A DNA stretch of 64,000 nucleotides from Hymenobacter sp. H14-R3 (GCF_030063445.1 NZ_JASITD010000014.1:86244-150243), one strand, 5' to 3'. Positions 16,731-28,881 are shown, counted from the first letter of the stretch. A program made the numbers and translations. The notes: generated by a model not told the origin, from the sequence alone.

Positions 16731-17726
16731 ATGATTACGCTTTACGACCCCTTCGAGGGCATGCAATTCGGCCCCGGCCGCTGCTTCCTCACCGGCCAGC
16801 CCGTGGGCCCGGCCGCTACCGTGTCCGTGTTTTCCGACTGGCTAACAACCACTTACGGCCTGGCCGAGCGCCCCATTTACCTGCTCGACCAAAGCCACAC
16901 CACCTACGCCGCCCTGCGCCTGCCGCTGGTGCCGGCCCTGCACGCTCGCCTGGCCGCGCTGGAAGCCGAGGTGCAGGCCGCCGCCCTGGCCGGCCCCGCC
17001 GCCCTGCGCGCCCTGCCGCCCGCCCGCCTGTGGCAGTGGCTGGGCAAGATGTTCTACGGCATCTTTGCCGCCGAACTGGTGCAGCAGCAGGAGCCGCTCA
17101 TCAAGCCCCAGTATCCGCTGGCCGAAAACGTGCATTTACTCCAGCGGTTTCGGGCGTTTTTTCAGCTGCTGCAAGGCCTGCGCGTGCCCACCGACTACGC
17201 CGATTTTATCCCCGGCTCGGTGTTCGTGCTCGAAGTGGATGCGGCCTACGAAGCCCCGGCCTTTGAGTACGACGACGACCTCAATACGCTGGTTTTCAGC
17301 ATTAAAATGGGTAACGCCGTGGTAGTGGGCACGTTGGTGGATATCGGCTTCATCAGCCAGGCCATGCGGCAGGTGTACCACGATGCCCAGCGCCCGCTGC
17401 ACCCCGCGCAAGTAGCTGAATTTAAGGCCCGGGCCTACTACGCGGCCTACCTGCTGGCAGCCGTGCCCGACGTATACCCCCGCCGCCCCGGCCCCCTCGA
17501 CCCCCCCGGCACCGAGCTGGTCCTCGACGCGCTCGTGGATGACGTGACGGCCACCATCTTCAACCCCTGGGACAACCTCGGCTACGCCCACACCCTCACC
17601 GGCCTCTGGCCCCGCTGGGGCATCGGCGAAGACCGTATTCTGGCCAACCCCTTCCAGCCCATGAGCCTGCTTTATAATGCCGAGGGCCAGGTGCAGAGCG
17701 CCGCCGAGGCGGCCGTGTGGCTGTGA
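16731..17726 (+). CDS. Unknown 331-residue protein
   Basis: A soluble protein starting MITLYDPFEGMQFG; the ATG at 16731 follows a short leader after the TolC gene. It contains several aromatic-rich stretches (FFQLLQGLRVPTDYADF, NPWDNLGYAHTL) and an acidic strand EYDDDLNTLVFSIK, with no signal peptide or membrane segment. No family recognised. The 41-base gap and common strand allow co-transcription with the secretion operon, so it might be a related cytoplasmic factor, but this is only positional. Confidence 0.75.
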   Translation: MITLYDPFEGMQFGPGRCFLTGQPVGPAATVSVFSDWLTTTYGLAERPIYLLDQSHTTYAALRLPLVPALHARLAALEAEVQAAALAGPAALRALPPARLWQWLGKMFYGIFAAELVQQQEPLIKPQYPLAENVHLLQRFRAFFQLLQGLRVPTDYADFIPGSVFVLEVDAAYEAPAFEYDDDLNTLVFSIKMGNAVVVGTLVDIGFISQAMRQVYHDAQRPLHPAQVAEFKARAYYAAYLLAAVPDVYPRRPGPLDPPGTELVLDALVDDVTATIFNPWDNLGYAHTLTGLWPRWGIGEDRILANPFQPMSLLYNAEGQVQSAAEAAVWL

Positions 17727-17729
17727 GGA

Positions 17730-17827
17730 GCCCCACCCCCGGCCCCTCCCCTGCGGGGGAGGGGAGCCTAACGTTCGCGCGGACGAAAAGCCCCCCTCCC
17801 CCGCAGGGGAGGGGCCGGGGGTGGGGC
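17730..17827. repeat. 35-bp perfect GC-rich inverted repeat (CCCCGCAGGGG family)
   Basis: Arms 17730-17764 and 17793-17827 are perfectly complementary, loop 28 bases. It starts 3 bases after the stop of the preceding gene. Related copies are at 59566-59676 and, one-sided, at 61108-61144. Confidence 0.93.
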
Positions 17828-17908
17828 AGCCCGGTAGAGCAGGTACCAGAGCGGCTCGCGCAGAGCGAATAACCTCCGCCGAACGCCCTACCCGCCTCGC
17901 CCGTATGC

Positions 17909-17942
17909 AAAACCCCGGCCTCGCAACGAGGCCGGGGTTTTT
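17909..17942 (+). terminator. Rho-independent terminator
   Basis: A 15-base perfect stem (17909-17923 with 17927-17941), 3-base loop, and a run of T. It lies only 18 bases before the next start codon and separates it from the upstream transcript. Confidence 0.85.
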
Positions 17943-17959
17943 AGTAACCTTCCTTTTCC

Positions 17960-19144
17960 ATGACTGCTTCTCTTCTCAAAGCCGGGGCTGCGCTCTCGGC
18001 CGCCGGCCTGCTGCTGGCCAACTGCAACGGCAACGACTCGGCCACCAACAAGGCGCGCGGCACCATGCCCGCCGACTCTACGACGGCCCACGTGCCGGCG
18101 CCGGTGCCCGCCAATTCGCCGCTCACCATCGTGGCCGAATTTCCCGACCCGCAGGTAACGGGCGTGGCCGTGGCGCCCGGCGGCAAAATATTCGCCTTTT
18201 CGCCGCGCTGGGACTATAACCCCACCTTCCCAGTGGCCCTGGTGGGAGCCAACAGTACCCTCACGCCGTACCCCGACGCGAGCTGGTGCACCTGGAACGA
18301 CTCGGTAAAAGCGGAGCCCCAGAAGCACTGGATTTGCCCGCAGGCCGGCTACGTCGATAGCCAGGGCATGCTCTGGATAGTTGACCCCGCCGCGCCCGGC
18401 CTCAAGTTCACGGTGCCCGGCGGCGTGAAGCTGGTGAAAACCGACCCCAAAACCGGCCAGGTCCTCCAAACCATCCTGTACCCCGAGCGCGTGGCCCCGC
18501 GCCATTCGTACCTCAACGATGTGCGCATCGACCTGCAAAACAACTACGCTTACCTCACCGACTCGGGCACCGGCGCGCTGGTCGTCACCGACCTCAAAAC
18601 CACCAAGTCGCGCCAGCTGCTGGCCAAGCAGCCCTCCACGCTCCCTGATAAAGACTTCATTACCAAGGCCCAGGGCACGGCCTTGTACGACCCCACCGGC
18701 AAGCCCGGCGCCTTCAAAGCCGATGGTATTGCGCTCAGTACCGATAATCAGTACCTCTACTACCGCGCCTTATCGGGCCACTCCCTTTACCGCATCAAAA
18801 CTGCGGTATTGCGCAACGCGGCCCTCACCGAGGCCCAGGTAGAAGCTGCCGTGGAGAAGCTGGCCGATGCGCCGGCCTGCGACGGTATGGAAATGGATAG
18901 CAAGAATAACCTCTACCTCACGGCCTTCGAAAACGCGGAGATACTGCGCCGTACGCCGGATGGTAAAATAGAAACGCTGGTGAAGGAAGCCCGCCTCGAA
19001 TGGCCCGATACCTTCGCCTGGGACCCCGATGGCAAGTCCATCTACTTCACCACGTCGGCCATTCACAAAACGCCGCATTGGAACAAGGGCGTGGGGCAGC
19101 CCCGCGAACCCTACCGCATCTACAAAATGGCGCTGGCAAAATAG
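17960..19144 (+). CDS. Major royal jelly/yellow-family beta-propeller protein
   Basis: A 394-residue protein resembling the MRJP/yellow and SMP-30-type beta-propellers: repeated strands such as VAVAPGGKIFAFSPRWD, NDVRIDLQNNYAYLTDSG, DGIALSTDNQYLYYRALSG and DGMEMDSKNNLYLTAFEN. The start at 17960 gives a signal-like N-terminus with LLLANC, so export with possible lipid anchoring is likely. Some relatives are lactonases; the substrate here is unknown. Its last 25 bases overlap the 3' end of the convergent gene. Confidence 0.82.
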   Translation: MTASLLKAGAALSAAGLLLANCNGNDSATNKARGTMPADSTTAHVPAPVPANSPLTIVAEFPDPQVTGVAVAPGGKIFAFSPRWDYNPTFPVALVGANSTLTPYPDASWCTWNDSVKAEPQKHWICPQAGYVDSQGMLWIVDPAAPGLKFTVPGGVKLVKTDPKTGQVLQTILYPERVAPRHSYLNDVRIDLQNNYAYLTDSGTGALVVTDLKTTKSRQLLAKQPSTLPDKDFITKAQGTALYDPTGKPGAFKADGIALSTDNQYLYYRALSGHSLYRIKTAVLRNAALTEAQVEAAVEKLADAPACDGMEMDSKNNLYLTAFENAEILRRTPDGKIETLVKEARLEWPDTFAWDPDGKSIYFTTSAIHKTPHWNKGVGQPREPYRIYKMALAK

Positions 19145-19815
19145 TTGCCGCCTTTATCGCTGGCCAAAAAGCTCCTATGCATGCGCAGCGCGCTGGCCAC
19201 TGGCCGGCGCGTTCGCAGGCGGCTCAGGCTGGCAATTGGCCGGGTGTGGTCTTTCTGCGTCCGGCCAGGGGGCGCGTTGGCGGTTACGCTCGGTGCCTTA
19301 GTAACTAATTGTATCTTAACGTCTTTGGTAAAAATATCTACTTTCTCGTTCGGGTGAGTCAGGATGTCCATGCAGTGCCGGTGGCGCTTGTTCATGGTAT
19401 CGTGCACCGTGTACACCCCGTCGAGCTTTGGCGAAATGCCCCGTACCAGCACCTTGTCGCCGTAGTCGAACTTGCCGCCCCAGCGCGTCAGCAAGTCGTT
19501 GGAGAGGGCCATCCAGCGCGTTTTGCTGCTGTAGTGGCGCTTAATGCGCGAGTTATCGGCCGTTACAAACGGCTCGTTGTCGGTTTGGCCCGGCACAGCC
19601 TGGTAAGCCGTAGCCGTAACGGTAAAGGTGCGGGAGCTGGTTTTGAGCAGCTTTTTCTTCTTTGTGGTGCGCGTTACCATCCGGTGGCTACGGCCCGCTG
19701 AAGCGATAAAAGCAGAAATATTGGCGGTAGGGGCCGCCGTTTCGGCTGGGTGAGGCGCGGTAATCAGCGCCACGGCAGCTAGCAAAATATTTGCAACTAA
19801 TTTAACATTATCCAT
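19120..19815 (-). CDS. Secreted RlpA-like/3D-domain protein
   Basis: A 231-residue protein with an N-terminal signal sequence (LVANILLAAVALI) and a double-psi beta-barrel domain: TFTVTATAYQAVPGQ, WGGKFDYGDKVLVRGI, and VHDTMNKRHRHCMDI. The last resembles the 3D-domain Asp signature of cell-wall-active proteins. A basic C-terminal tail follows. It probably acts in the periplasm on peptidoglycan or glycans; this is family-based. The gene end overlaps the convergent beta-propeller gene by 25 bases. Confidence 0.72.
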   Translation of the reverse strand: MDNVKLVANILLAAVALITAPHPAETAAPTANISAFIASAGRSHRMVTRTTKKKKLLKTSSRTFTVTATAYQAVPGQTDNEPFVTADNSRIKRHYSSKTRWMALSNDLLTRWGGKFDYGDKVLVRGISPKLDGVYTVHDTMNKRHRHCMDILTHPNEKVDIFTKDVKIQLVTKAPSVTANAPPGRTQKDHTRPIASLSRLRTRRPVASALRMHRSFLASDKGGNYFASAIL

Positions 19816-20268
19816 TCATAAAATAGTGACTCTTGCGCCAGTTAGGCCCGGCGTTCTGGGCGTTCTGCCTGCCAAATTATTCGGGCAGAAAATCACTAAC
19901 AATGAATAAGATAGAATGGTTTTGGGTAATCTTATTGTCCAACAAACACTAGCGCTATTAGCTTAGGGTGAGCCTTGTAGTTGGAAAAATTCTATCCAAA
20001 CCGGGCTGGTTTCTCAACCAGAATCAGGTGCCGGAGCTGCCGTGCCGTGGGCAAAAGGCTGCCCTTGTGCACTAACATGGGGCAGCCAGGTAGGCGGATA
20101 TCCTGGCTAATTCAGTTAAATTGGCCAACCATCGGCACCCTAGCCAGTAAGCTATGTAGCTAATAAACTGACTGTCAGTAAAATTTGTAAACCCGAATAC
20201 AGGTTTCGTGCTTGCTGCCAGCTAGTTTACTTTTGCATTGCTTTCGCCTGACCCTTCAAATTCCCGCA
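19816..20268. other. Long intergenic region upstream of sucA
   Basis: About 450 bases, less GC-rich than the genes. It carries a short hairpin (CTGGTT/AACCAG near 20005-20020) and, near its right end, the sucA promoter candidate. No convincing gene on either strand. Confidence 0.6.
20204..20235 (+). promoter_or_regulatory. Candidate sucA promoter
   Basis: TACTTTTG at 20228-20235 matches the Bacteroidota -7 consensus, and TTTC at 20204-20207, 20 bases upstream, is close to the TTTG -33 box. The start codon is 33 bases downstream. Confidence 0.6.
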
Positions 20269-23199
<2,931 letters not shown>

Positions 23200-23437
23200 C
23201 TGTAACAACCGAAGCGCAAATCCAGGTTGTGGTTTAGCGCATTGCGTGAGTATCTGCGCCGTGTATAATTGTTCTGTATGGTGCAGGTATTCAAGTAATT
23301 AGCACCTCGCCACAGCTGCCCTGCCTACAACGTATGCGCTGCTCGACGCAGCGGCGGCCCTCTACCAGACTTTTACGCAGCGCATTCGGCAAAGCCTGAC
23401 GTAATTCTTTCCTTTGCCAAAATTCCCGCTCCTTACT

Positions 23438-25117
23438 ATGCCCACCGAAATCAAAATCCCCGCCGTCGGCGAATCCATCACCGAAGTCACCATTGCCAAG
23501 TGGCTCAAGAAAGACGGCGAGGCCGTGAAGCGCGACGAGGTTATCGCCGAGCTGGAATCGGACAAGGCCACGTTTGAGCTGCCCGCTGAGGCCGACGGCG
23601 TGCTCAAAATCCGCGTGGCGGAAGGCGAAACGATTAACATCGGCACGGTCATCGCCGAGCTCGATGGCGCGGGCAGCGGCAACGCGGCCCCGGCTAGCGC
23701 CCCGGCCGCCGCCGCGCCCGCCGCTGCCAACGACCCGCTAAGCAAGGGCGAAGAGAATCCGCAGGCCAGCGACCAGGCCGGCTACGGCGGCACCCCCGCC
23801 GACCGCCCCGACGCTGACCCCAGCACTCCCGGTGCGGCCTCGGCTGCCCCCATTGCCCCCGCCGCCGGCGGCAGCAGCTCGCTGGAGATGAAGATTCCCG
23901 CCGTAGGCGAATCCATCACCGAAGTAACGGTGGCTAAGTGGCTGAAGCCCGACGGCGCGCAAGTAGCTCGTGATGAGGTAATTGCAGAATTAGAGTCGGA
24001 TAAAGCCACGTTTGAGCTGCCCGCCGAGGCCGAAGGCATCCTGCGCCACGCCGTGCAGGAAGGCGAAACCATCAGCATTGGGGCCGTTATTGCCCGCATT
24101 GAGGGTGGGAGCGGCACGGCGGCTGTGGCACCAGCGGCCAGCGCGCCGTCCGCGGCGGCGGCTACCCCTGCGTTGGCCCAGCCAACCAGCGCCAGTGCCA
24201 CCACCTACGCCACGGGCGTGCCTTCGCCGGCCGCCGGCAAAATACTGGGTGAGAAAGGCATCAACGCCGCCGACGTAGCCGGCACCGGCCGCGACGGCCG
24301 CATCACCAAAGACGACGCTCAGAACGCCCAGGCCAAGCCTGCGGCTCCTGCTGCCGCACCGGCCCCCGCGGCTGCCCCGGCTAGCCAGCCGGCCGCTGCC
24401 CCCGCCGCAACCGGCGAGCGTGGCCAGCGCCGCGAACGCATGAGCAACCTGCGCAAAACGGTGGCTCGCCGCCTGGTGTCGGTGAAGAATGAAACGGCTA
24501 TGCTCACCACCTTCAATGAGGTGAACATGCAGCCTATCATGGACTTGCGCACCAAGTTCAAGGATAAGTTCAAGGAGAAGAAGGGCGTGGGCCTCGGCTT
24601 CATGTCGTTCTTTACCAAGGCCGTGTGCGTGGCCCTGCAAGAGTGGCCCGCCGTGAACGCCTACATCGACGGCGGCGACATCGTGTACTCCGATTTCTGC
24701 GACATCAGCATTGCCGTATCGGCCCCCAAGGGCCTCGTGGTGCCCGTGATTCGCAACGCCGAGAAGCTGAGTTTTGAGGGAATCGAGAAGGAAGTGGTGC
24801 GCCTCGCCGGCCTGGCCCGCGACAACAAGCTCACCATCGAGCAGATGACGGGTGGCACGTTCACCATCACCAACGGCGGTATTTTCGGCTCCATGATGAG
24901 CACGCCCATTATCAACGCGCCGCAGTCGGCCATTTTGGGTATGCACAACATCATTCAGCGCCCCGTGGCCGAGAACGGCCAGGTGGTTATCCGCCCCATG
25001 ATGTACCTGGCCCTGAGCTACGACCACCGCGTGATTGACGGCCGCGAGTCGGTGTCGTTCCTGGTGCGTGTGAAGGAGCTGCTCGAAGACCCGACCCGCC
25101 TGCTGCTCGGTGTTTAA
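23438..25117 (+). CDS. sucB: 2-oxoglutarate dehydrogenase E2 (dihydrolipoyl succinyltransferase), two lipoyl domains
   Basis: Core acyltransferase of the 2-oxoglutarate dehydrogenase complex, 559 residues. Domains: lipoyl 1 (1-76, lipoyl lysine K43 in [10 protein letters not shown]), Ala/Pro linker, lipoyl 2 (149-223, K189), linker, E1/E3-binding domain (about 264-300, [26 protein letters not shown]), and catalytic domain with [10 protein letters not shown] near the C-terminus. The start at 23438 begins exactly with the lipoyl motif. Two lipoyl domains are more than the single one of the E. coli enzyme. The 240-base gap after sucA may hold its own promoter; E3 is encoded at 41.4 kb. Confidence 0.96.
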   Translation: MPTEIKIPAVGESITEVTIAKWLKKDGEAVKRDEVIAELESDKATFELPAEADGVLKIRVAEGETINIGTVIAELDGAGSGNAAPASAPAAAAPAAANDPLSKGEENPQASDQAGYGGTPADRPDADPSTPGAASAAPIAPAAGGSSSLEMKIPAVGESITEVTVAKWLKPDGAQVARDEVIAELESDKATFELPAEAEGILRHAVQEGETISIGAVIARIEGGSGTAAVAPAASAPSAAAATPALAQPTSASATTYATGVPSPAAGKILGEKGINAADVAGTGRDGRITKDDAQNAQAKPAAPAAAPAPAAAPASQPAAAPAATGERGQRRERMSNLRKTVARRLVSVKNETAMLTTFNEVNMQPIMDLRTKFKDKFKEKKGVGLGFMSFFTKAVCVALQEWPAVNAYIDGGDIVYSDFCDISIAVSAPKGLVVPVIRNAEKLSFEGIEKEVVRLAGLARDNKLTIEQMTGGTFTITNGGIFGSMMSTPIINAPQSAILGMHNIIQRPVAENGQVVIRPMMYLALSYDHRVIDGRESVSFLVRVKELLEDPTRLLLGV

Positions 25118-25144
25118 TAAGTATTGAATTGAATTGAATTATGG

Positions 25145-25177
25145 AAAGGCTGCCTTCAGTGAGGGCAGCCTTTTTTT
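25145..25177 (+). terminator. Rho-independent terminator after sucB
   Basis: A 10-base stem (25145-25154 with 25164-25173) is followed by a run of seven T. Confidence 0.9.
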
Positions 25178-25827
25178 AATGAATAACGTATTAATTAAAA
25201 TACTGATAAATAATGACTTAGCGTGAAATATTGCCTTACGGTAGGTGTTTGTACGCGTGGTTGAAAAATGCGTACCTAACCCAAATTGCAGACTATACAT
25301 CTGGTTCAGAAAAACCGCTTTCCGTAAAACCCGGCTGCCTTGCGGCTCAGCTTTACCTACTTATCAGGAGGGGCGCCAGCCAGTTGGTCGGCGCTCTTTT
25401 TGATTTTGTATAAGTAAAAACCCCGTTGGTAAGCTACCAGAGAGAGTTAGGGTGAGCAATACAGGCCACTTTCAGGCCGGAACATCCTGGGCAGTGAGAA
25501 TACCTCGGCGGCTAGGCTTTGGCGTCCGACATGGGCACGCCTCTGGCCGGGATGCGGTGCAACCACCTGCTACTGGCCCAGCTTGTAGGCAGTGCCGATG
25601 CCACGGCTAGTGACCCAGCCCGGCCCACCAAAACGACGAACAACACCAATGAAATAAAGCCTAAACCCGCTGGCAAAGGGCCGCGCACCCATGAAAGCTC
25701 GTAGCGCGATGATGAGCCGCGCAGGGGCTTGGCGCAGGCATAAAGCTTTGCTGCTCGCTACACGCAGCGCCTCGACCGGCCGGGGCGTTGCGTGTAGCGG
25801 TAACTCGTGCCTACGTTTCGCGGTGCC
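25178..25827. other. Gene-poor 650-base stretch
   Basis: No supported gene. Short open frames of about 60 codons on the plus strand (25231-25413, 25519-25704) lack good starts or family features. On the minus strand a short frame around 25570-25690 has a few membrane-like residues and might be a gene remnant, but this is too weak to call. An inverted repeat lies at its end. Confidence 0.55.
25756..25799. repeat. 16-bp inverted repeat
   Basis: Arms 25756-25771 and 25784-25799 pair with one mismatch around a 12-base loop; the outer edge reads CGCTAC/GTAGCG, as in the elements at 883 and 2374. It lies 29 bases after the stop of the bPH gene (minus strand). Confidence 0.75.
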
Positions 25828-26208
25828 CTACCCAAGCACATGCTGGGCCAAGATGCGCTGCACATCGTAGATGTTGACCTGTTTTGTGAACTTACGCGTG
25901 ACGCTGGGCAGTGACTCACTGGAAACCCAAATCTTCAATTCAGCGTCGAGGTCTAAGTGGCCGGCAGTCTCCACCGCAAAGCGCGAAATGCTCTTGTAGC
26001 CCACCGATAGATACGCTATTTTCCTGCCGGTCAGACCCTGCTTATCTACCAATATGAGGCGCTTATTGGTGAAGATAAACACATCGCGCAGGAGCTTGAA
26101 CCCAATTTCAATGGCTTCGCCCTCGGCTAATAATATTCCATACTCAGCTTGTAGCTCGGTGGGCTGAGCTACCCCAGCGTTACCGAGAATTGCGGAAAAA
26201 AGTCCCAT
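25828..26208 (-). CDS. Bacterial PH-domain protein (DUF1696-like)
   Basis: A 126-residue protein covering almost exactly one bacterial pleckstrin-homology domain of the bPH/DUF1696 type: LAEGEAIEIGFKLLRDVFIFTNKRL, LVDKQGLTGRKIAY, SISRFAVETAGHLDLDAELKIWV, ending in a C-terminal helix (NIYDVQRILAQHVLG). Length and strand order match the family, which has no settled function and is cytoplasmic. Single gene on the minus strand. Confidence 0.88.
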   Translation of the reverse strand: MGLFSAILGNAGVAQPTELQAEYGILLAEGEAIEIGFKLLRDVFIFTNKRLILVDKQGLTGRKIAYLSVGYKSISRFAVETAGHLDLDAELKIWVSSESLPSVTRKFTKQVNIYDVQRILAQHVLG

Positions 26209-26259
26209 TAAGTATTCAAATAAAGTGAGTAGTAAAAGTAGCGAGAATTCATGAAAAGC

Positions 26260-26296
26260 AAAGAGCCCTGCTAGCGTGTGCTGGCAGGGCTCTTTA
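26260..26296 (-). terminator. Hairpin terminator candidate
   Basis: A 12-base perfect stem (26260-26271 with 26284-26295), extended inward with wobble pairs, ends two bases before the stop of the 74-residue gene and is followed on the minus strand by CTTTGCTTTT. Confidence 0.75.
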
Positions 26297-26521
26297 CTAA
26301 GCTGTTCTGTGTTCGATGATAAGACTCAAAAGCAGGTGATTCCGGTTGCTAAGAAGACCGTAATCGCCTGTCTGACATGTGGTATGCTGTATCGAAATAA
26401 TCTCGCTGGCGGGATAGGCCCTTCGAAACTCCTGCAGCAGATTAGCAAAAGCATCTCGCACACCCAGCGTGCCGAAGTTTGCAGCATACATATCGTACCT
26501 TCTTTCTGCGGTGTTTGCCAT
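26297..26521 (-). CDS. Small protein of unknown function, 74 residues
   Basis: From the ATG at 26521 (MANTAERRYDMYAANFG) the frame encodes 74 residues without membrane segment; a helix (VRDAFANLLQEFRRAYP) and a C-terminal hydrophobic strand (HLLLSLIIEH) are visible. A hairpin terminator follows at once, which favours this strand over the overlapping plus-strand frame. Base composition is lower in GC than the average here. No family recognised. Confidence 0.5.
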   Translation of the reverse strand: MANTAERRYDMYAANFGTLGVRDAFANLLQEFRRAYPASEIISIQHTTCQTGDYGLLSNRNHLLLSLIIEHRTA

Positions 26522-26752
26522 TGCCCGTAAACTATATAAGTGAGCCGCTAAGTTACTAAAAAGACTGCCGCTCCATTTGCGCCGGCTCACTCCCTAAAGA
26601 GGGCCATCTAGCCACCAGCCCTCCATGGCTGCCAGCCTTGCGTTGGCGCAAATAAACCAGTACCGACGGCCAGCTTTACGTTCGGAGACCCCAAGCGCAA
26701 CATCTTGTGCCGCAGTAAGTAAAGCTTGGTCTATTAACCAGGAGCAAAAACC

Positions 26753-26785
26753 AAAAATACCCTCTGGGATTTTTCCAGAGGGTAT
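26753..26785 (-). terminator. Rho-independent terminator after tRNA-Val
   Basis: An 11-base perfect stem (26757-26767 with 26775-26785), 7-base loop, followed on the minus strand by T-rich sequence. It starts 6 bases after the tRNA. Confidence 0.88.
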
Positions 26786-26790
26786 CAGGG

Positions 26791-26864
<74 letters not shown>

Positions 26865-26992
26865 GGGGCTGGGTGGCACGACGGGCGCGCCGGGCGTAAA
26901 AGTACGCCGCTGGGCCCATTGCCAGCTGCGCGGGCCGCAACTTTTGGCTGCGGCCCGCGCAACTGGGCGGGCCGGGCGTTTTCTTTGTGGCT

Positions 26993-27487
26993 ATGCTACT
27001 GCTTTCTACGCTGCCGGCCGCGCCGGCCTGGCTGGCCGCCTACCAGCACCACGAGCTGCTGCTGAGCCGGGGCCTGAGTGTGCTGGGCGTGTGGGCGCTG
27101 CTCAACCTCACCTTCAGCGGCTACGAGCTGCCACGCACCGACCGCCGCACCTGGCACCACCACTTCCACCTCATGAACTGCGGCTGGGGCTTCATCAACG
27201 CTATTTTGGCGGCTGTGGGCATCCTGCGCACGCACCCCGGCCACCCGCCCGCGGGCTTCTCGCCCGCCGCCGCCCTGGCCGAGATGCACTTCACCGGGCA
27301 GGTATTCCTGTTTAACGCGGCCCTCGACGTGGGCTACCTCCTCGTGGGGGTATGGCTGCTGCGCCGCACCGCCTCCCCCGCCGCCAAGCGGCCCGAACGC
27401 CTGCACGGATACGGCCGCTCGGTGCAGATGCAAGGGCTTTTTCTGCTGGTCTTTGATACCGTAATGTACTTATTATTAAAGTATTAG
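26993..27487 (+). CDS. Four-helix membrane protein (DUF6992-like)
   Basis: A 164-residue integral membrane protein with about four hydrophobic segments: SVLGVWALLNLTFSGYEL, WGFINAILAAVGIL, QVFLFNAALDVGYLLVGVWLL and MQGLFLLVFDTVMYLLL. A His-rich loop (HHHFHLMNCGWGF) sits between the first two. The pattern agrees with a Bacteroidota family I recall as DUF6992. Function unknown. The ATG at 26993 is used; a GTG two codons earlier is also possible. Confidence 0.78.
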   Translation: MLLLSTLPAAPAWLAAYQHHELLLSRGLSVLGVWALLNLTFSGYELPRTDRRTWHHHFHLMNCGWGFINAILAAVGILRTHPGHPPAGFSPAAALAEMHFTGQVFLFNAALDVGYLLVGVWLLRRTASPAAKRPERLHGYGRSVQMQGLFLLVFDTVMYLLLKY

Positions 27488-27509
27488 CTTCGTTATAAAA
27501 GTTAGTAGA

Positions 27510-27622
27510 ACTTACGCAAGGAGTTGACAAGATAGCTTTCCCGCTGAGTTACGCGGAGGTAAACCGCTGAGGTTCGCTGAGATTTTCTGATGTACTCAGC
27601 TGGAAAGCTACCGTGCGTAAGT
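27510..27622. repeat. 113-base element with ACTTACGCA ends
   Basis: The ends ACTTACGCA (27510-27518) and TGCGTAAGT (27614-27622) are inverted, and inner blocks TAGCTTTCC (27533-27541) and GGAAAGCTA (27602-27610) pair too. The inside has further CGCTGAG/CTCAGC-type matches. It looks like a non-coding, MITE-like or REP-like element 22 bases after a stop codon. Confidence 0.75.
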
Positions 27623-27636
27623 CCAGCAAACTTTAC

Positions 27637-27676
27637 AAAAAAGGCGTGCTCTACATAAGTAAAGCACGCCTTTTTT
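27637..27676. terminator. Bidirectional terminator
   Basis: A 14-base perfect stem with A-run and T-run on its two sides (27637-27650 with 27663-27676). It lies between the convergent membrane-protein gene and the DJ-1/PfpI gene and can stop both. Confidence 0.92.
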
Positions 27677-27694
27677 ACAAGGTTATTTGTGAAG

Positions 27695-28258
27695 CTAAGC
27701 GGCTTTGCCGGCTAGCAGCATCTCTTCGATTTTCTTATTGAAGGCATCCAAATCTTCCGGCTTGCGGCTGGTGATGAAGTTGCCGTCGACTACTACTTCC
27801 GAGTCTTGCCACTCGGCACCAGCGTTGCGCAGGTCGGTTTTTACGCTGGGCCAGCTGGTCATGCGCTTGCCGCGCACTACGTCGGCCTCGATGAGCGTCC
27901 AGGAGCCGTGGCAGATGGCGGCCACCAGCTTGCCCGACTGGGCAAACTCGCGAATAAAATCTACAGCTTTGGGCTCGATGCGCAGCTTGTCGGGGTTAAT
28001 CTGGCCGCCGGGCAGCACGAGGGCGTCGTAATCGGCCACGCGCACATCGCCGAGCACTTTGTCAACGTCCACGCTATCACCCCAGTCAGTTTGGTCCCAA
28101 CCCTTGATGGAGCCCGACTTGAGGGAAACTACGTGCACATCGGCCCCCTCATTCTTAAGAAATTTCTGGGGCTCGGTGAGTTCTACTTGCTCAAAGCCAT
28201 CGGTGGCCAAGATGGCAATGCGCTTGCCTTTGAGCTTATCGCTGCTGAAGAGTGACAT
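27695..28258 (-). CDS. DJ-1/PfpI-family protein (type 1 glutamine amidotransferase-like)
   Basis: A 187-residue cytoplasmic protein of the DJ-1/PfpI superfamily (YhbO/general stress protein 18 type), whose members act as proteases, deglycases or chaperones on damaged proteins. Visible are KRIAILATDGFEQVEL with the conserved Glu, DALVLPGGQINPDKLR, and the nucleophile cysteine in AAICHGSWTLIEA. The ATG at 28258 fits the family start; the long upstream frame is not coding. Confidence 0.93.
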   Translation of the reverse strand: MSLFSSDKLKGKRIAILATDGFEQVELTEPQKFLKNEGADVHVVSLKSGSIKGWDQTDWGDSVDVDKVLGDVRVADYDALVLPGGQINPDKLRIEPKAVDFIREFAQSGKLVAAICHGSWTLIEADVVRGKRMTSWPSVKTDLRNAGAEWQDSEVVVDGNFITSRKPEDLDAFNKKIEEMLLAGKAA

Positions 28259-28356
28259 GGTACGGGTGGAAAAGGAGCCGGCTGGAAAGAGCGTGCCGGG
28301 AGTGCGGCATTGTACGCCTCGCACCGGGGCCGGGTTGCTACGGCCGGGCTTTATAG

Positions 28357-28881
28357 TCAGTCGGGCTGGCCGGCGGCGCGGCGCACCTGCTTCAGCTCGT
28401 GGCGCACGGTTTTCACGCGGTGGTCGAAGCCATCGGGCTCGTAGTCGATGCCGGGCACGTCGAGCTCGTCGAGCAAGTCCATGAGGGCATCGGCGTGGTC
28501 GGTGCGGGTGCCGGCGGGTAGCTTCACAAAGGTCATTTCGGCCCACAGGATGGCCAGCAGGCGCTGGCCGTCGGCGGTGCGCATCTGCATCTCTATCACC
28601 AGGTTGGAGTTATCGAAGTGGATAAGCTGGGTGAGAATGCGCACGATAATGCCTTGGCGCGCCGGCTTGAGGTAGCTGAGCTGGTGCTTGGTAATGACCC
28701 AGGCGGCCTGCTGCTCGCGGGCCAGCTCGCCCATGTTGAGGGTGTAGTGCTCGGCCACCTGGTCTTCGCGGGCGTTGAGAAAATAGTCGAGGTAGCGGGC
28801 GTTGTTGAGGTGGCCCAGCATGTCACAATCTTGAAAATGAACGCGGTGCTGGGTTTCGGGAGTGCGCAGAAGAGTAGCCAT
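28357..28881 (-). CDS. Hotdog-fold acyl-CoA thioesterase
   Basis: A 174-residue 4HBT-type thioesterase that cleaves acyl-CoA to free acid and CoA. The family start HRVHFQDCDMLGHLNNARYLDYFLNAREDQ, with the Asp and the GHLNN turn, is clear. Strands follow (WVITKHQLSYLKPARQG, LVIEMQMRTADGQRLLAILWAEMTFV). The ATG at 28881 is used. Physiological acyl chain unknown; it is divergent from a GMC alcohol oxidase gene, so a shared link to fatty-chain metabolism is possible but unproven. Confidence 0.88.
   Translation of the reverse strand: MATLLRTPETQHRVHFQDCDMLGHLNNARYLDYFLNAREDQVAEHYTLNMGELAREQQAAWVITKHQLSYLKPARQGIIVRILTQLIHFDNSNLVIEMQMRTADGQRLLAILWAEMTFVKLPAGTRTDHADALMDLLDELDVPGIDYEPDGFDHRVKTVRHELKQVRRAAGQPD

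Noticed and set aside
19981..20163. 60-codon plus-strand frame upstream of sucA
   Set aside because: Starts with a TTG, no promoter or family features, atypical codon use; regarded as leader sequence.
25519..25704. 61-codon plus-strand frame after sucB
   Set aside because: No family features and no terminator; the opposite strand looks at least as gene-like but is also too short to support.
28259..28546. N-terminal extension of the DJ-1/PfpI protein
   Set aside because: The added 96 residues are Arg/Pro-rich low-complexity and overlap the thioesterase gene; the family starts at 28258.
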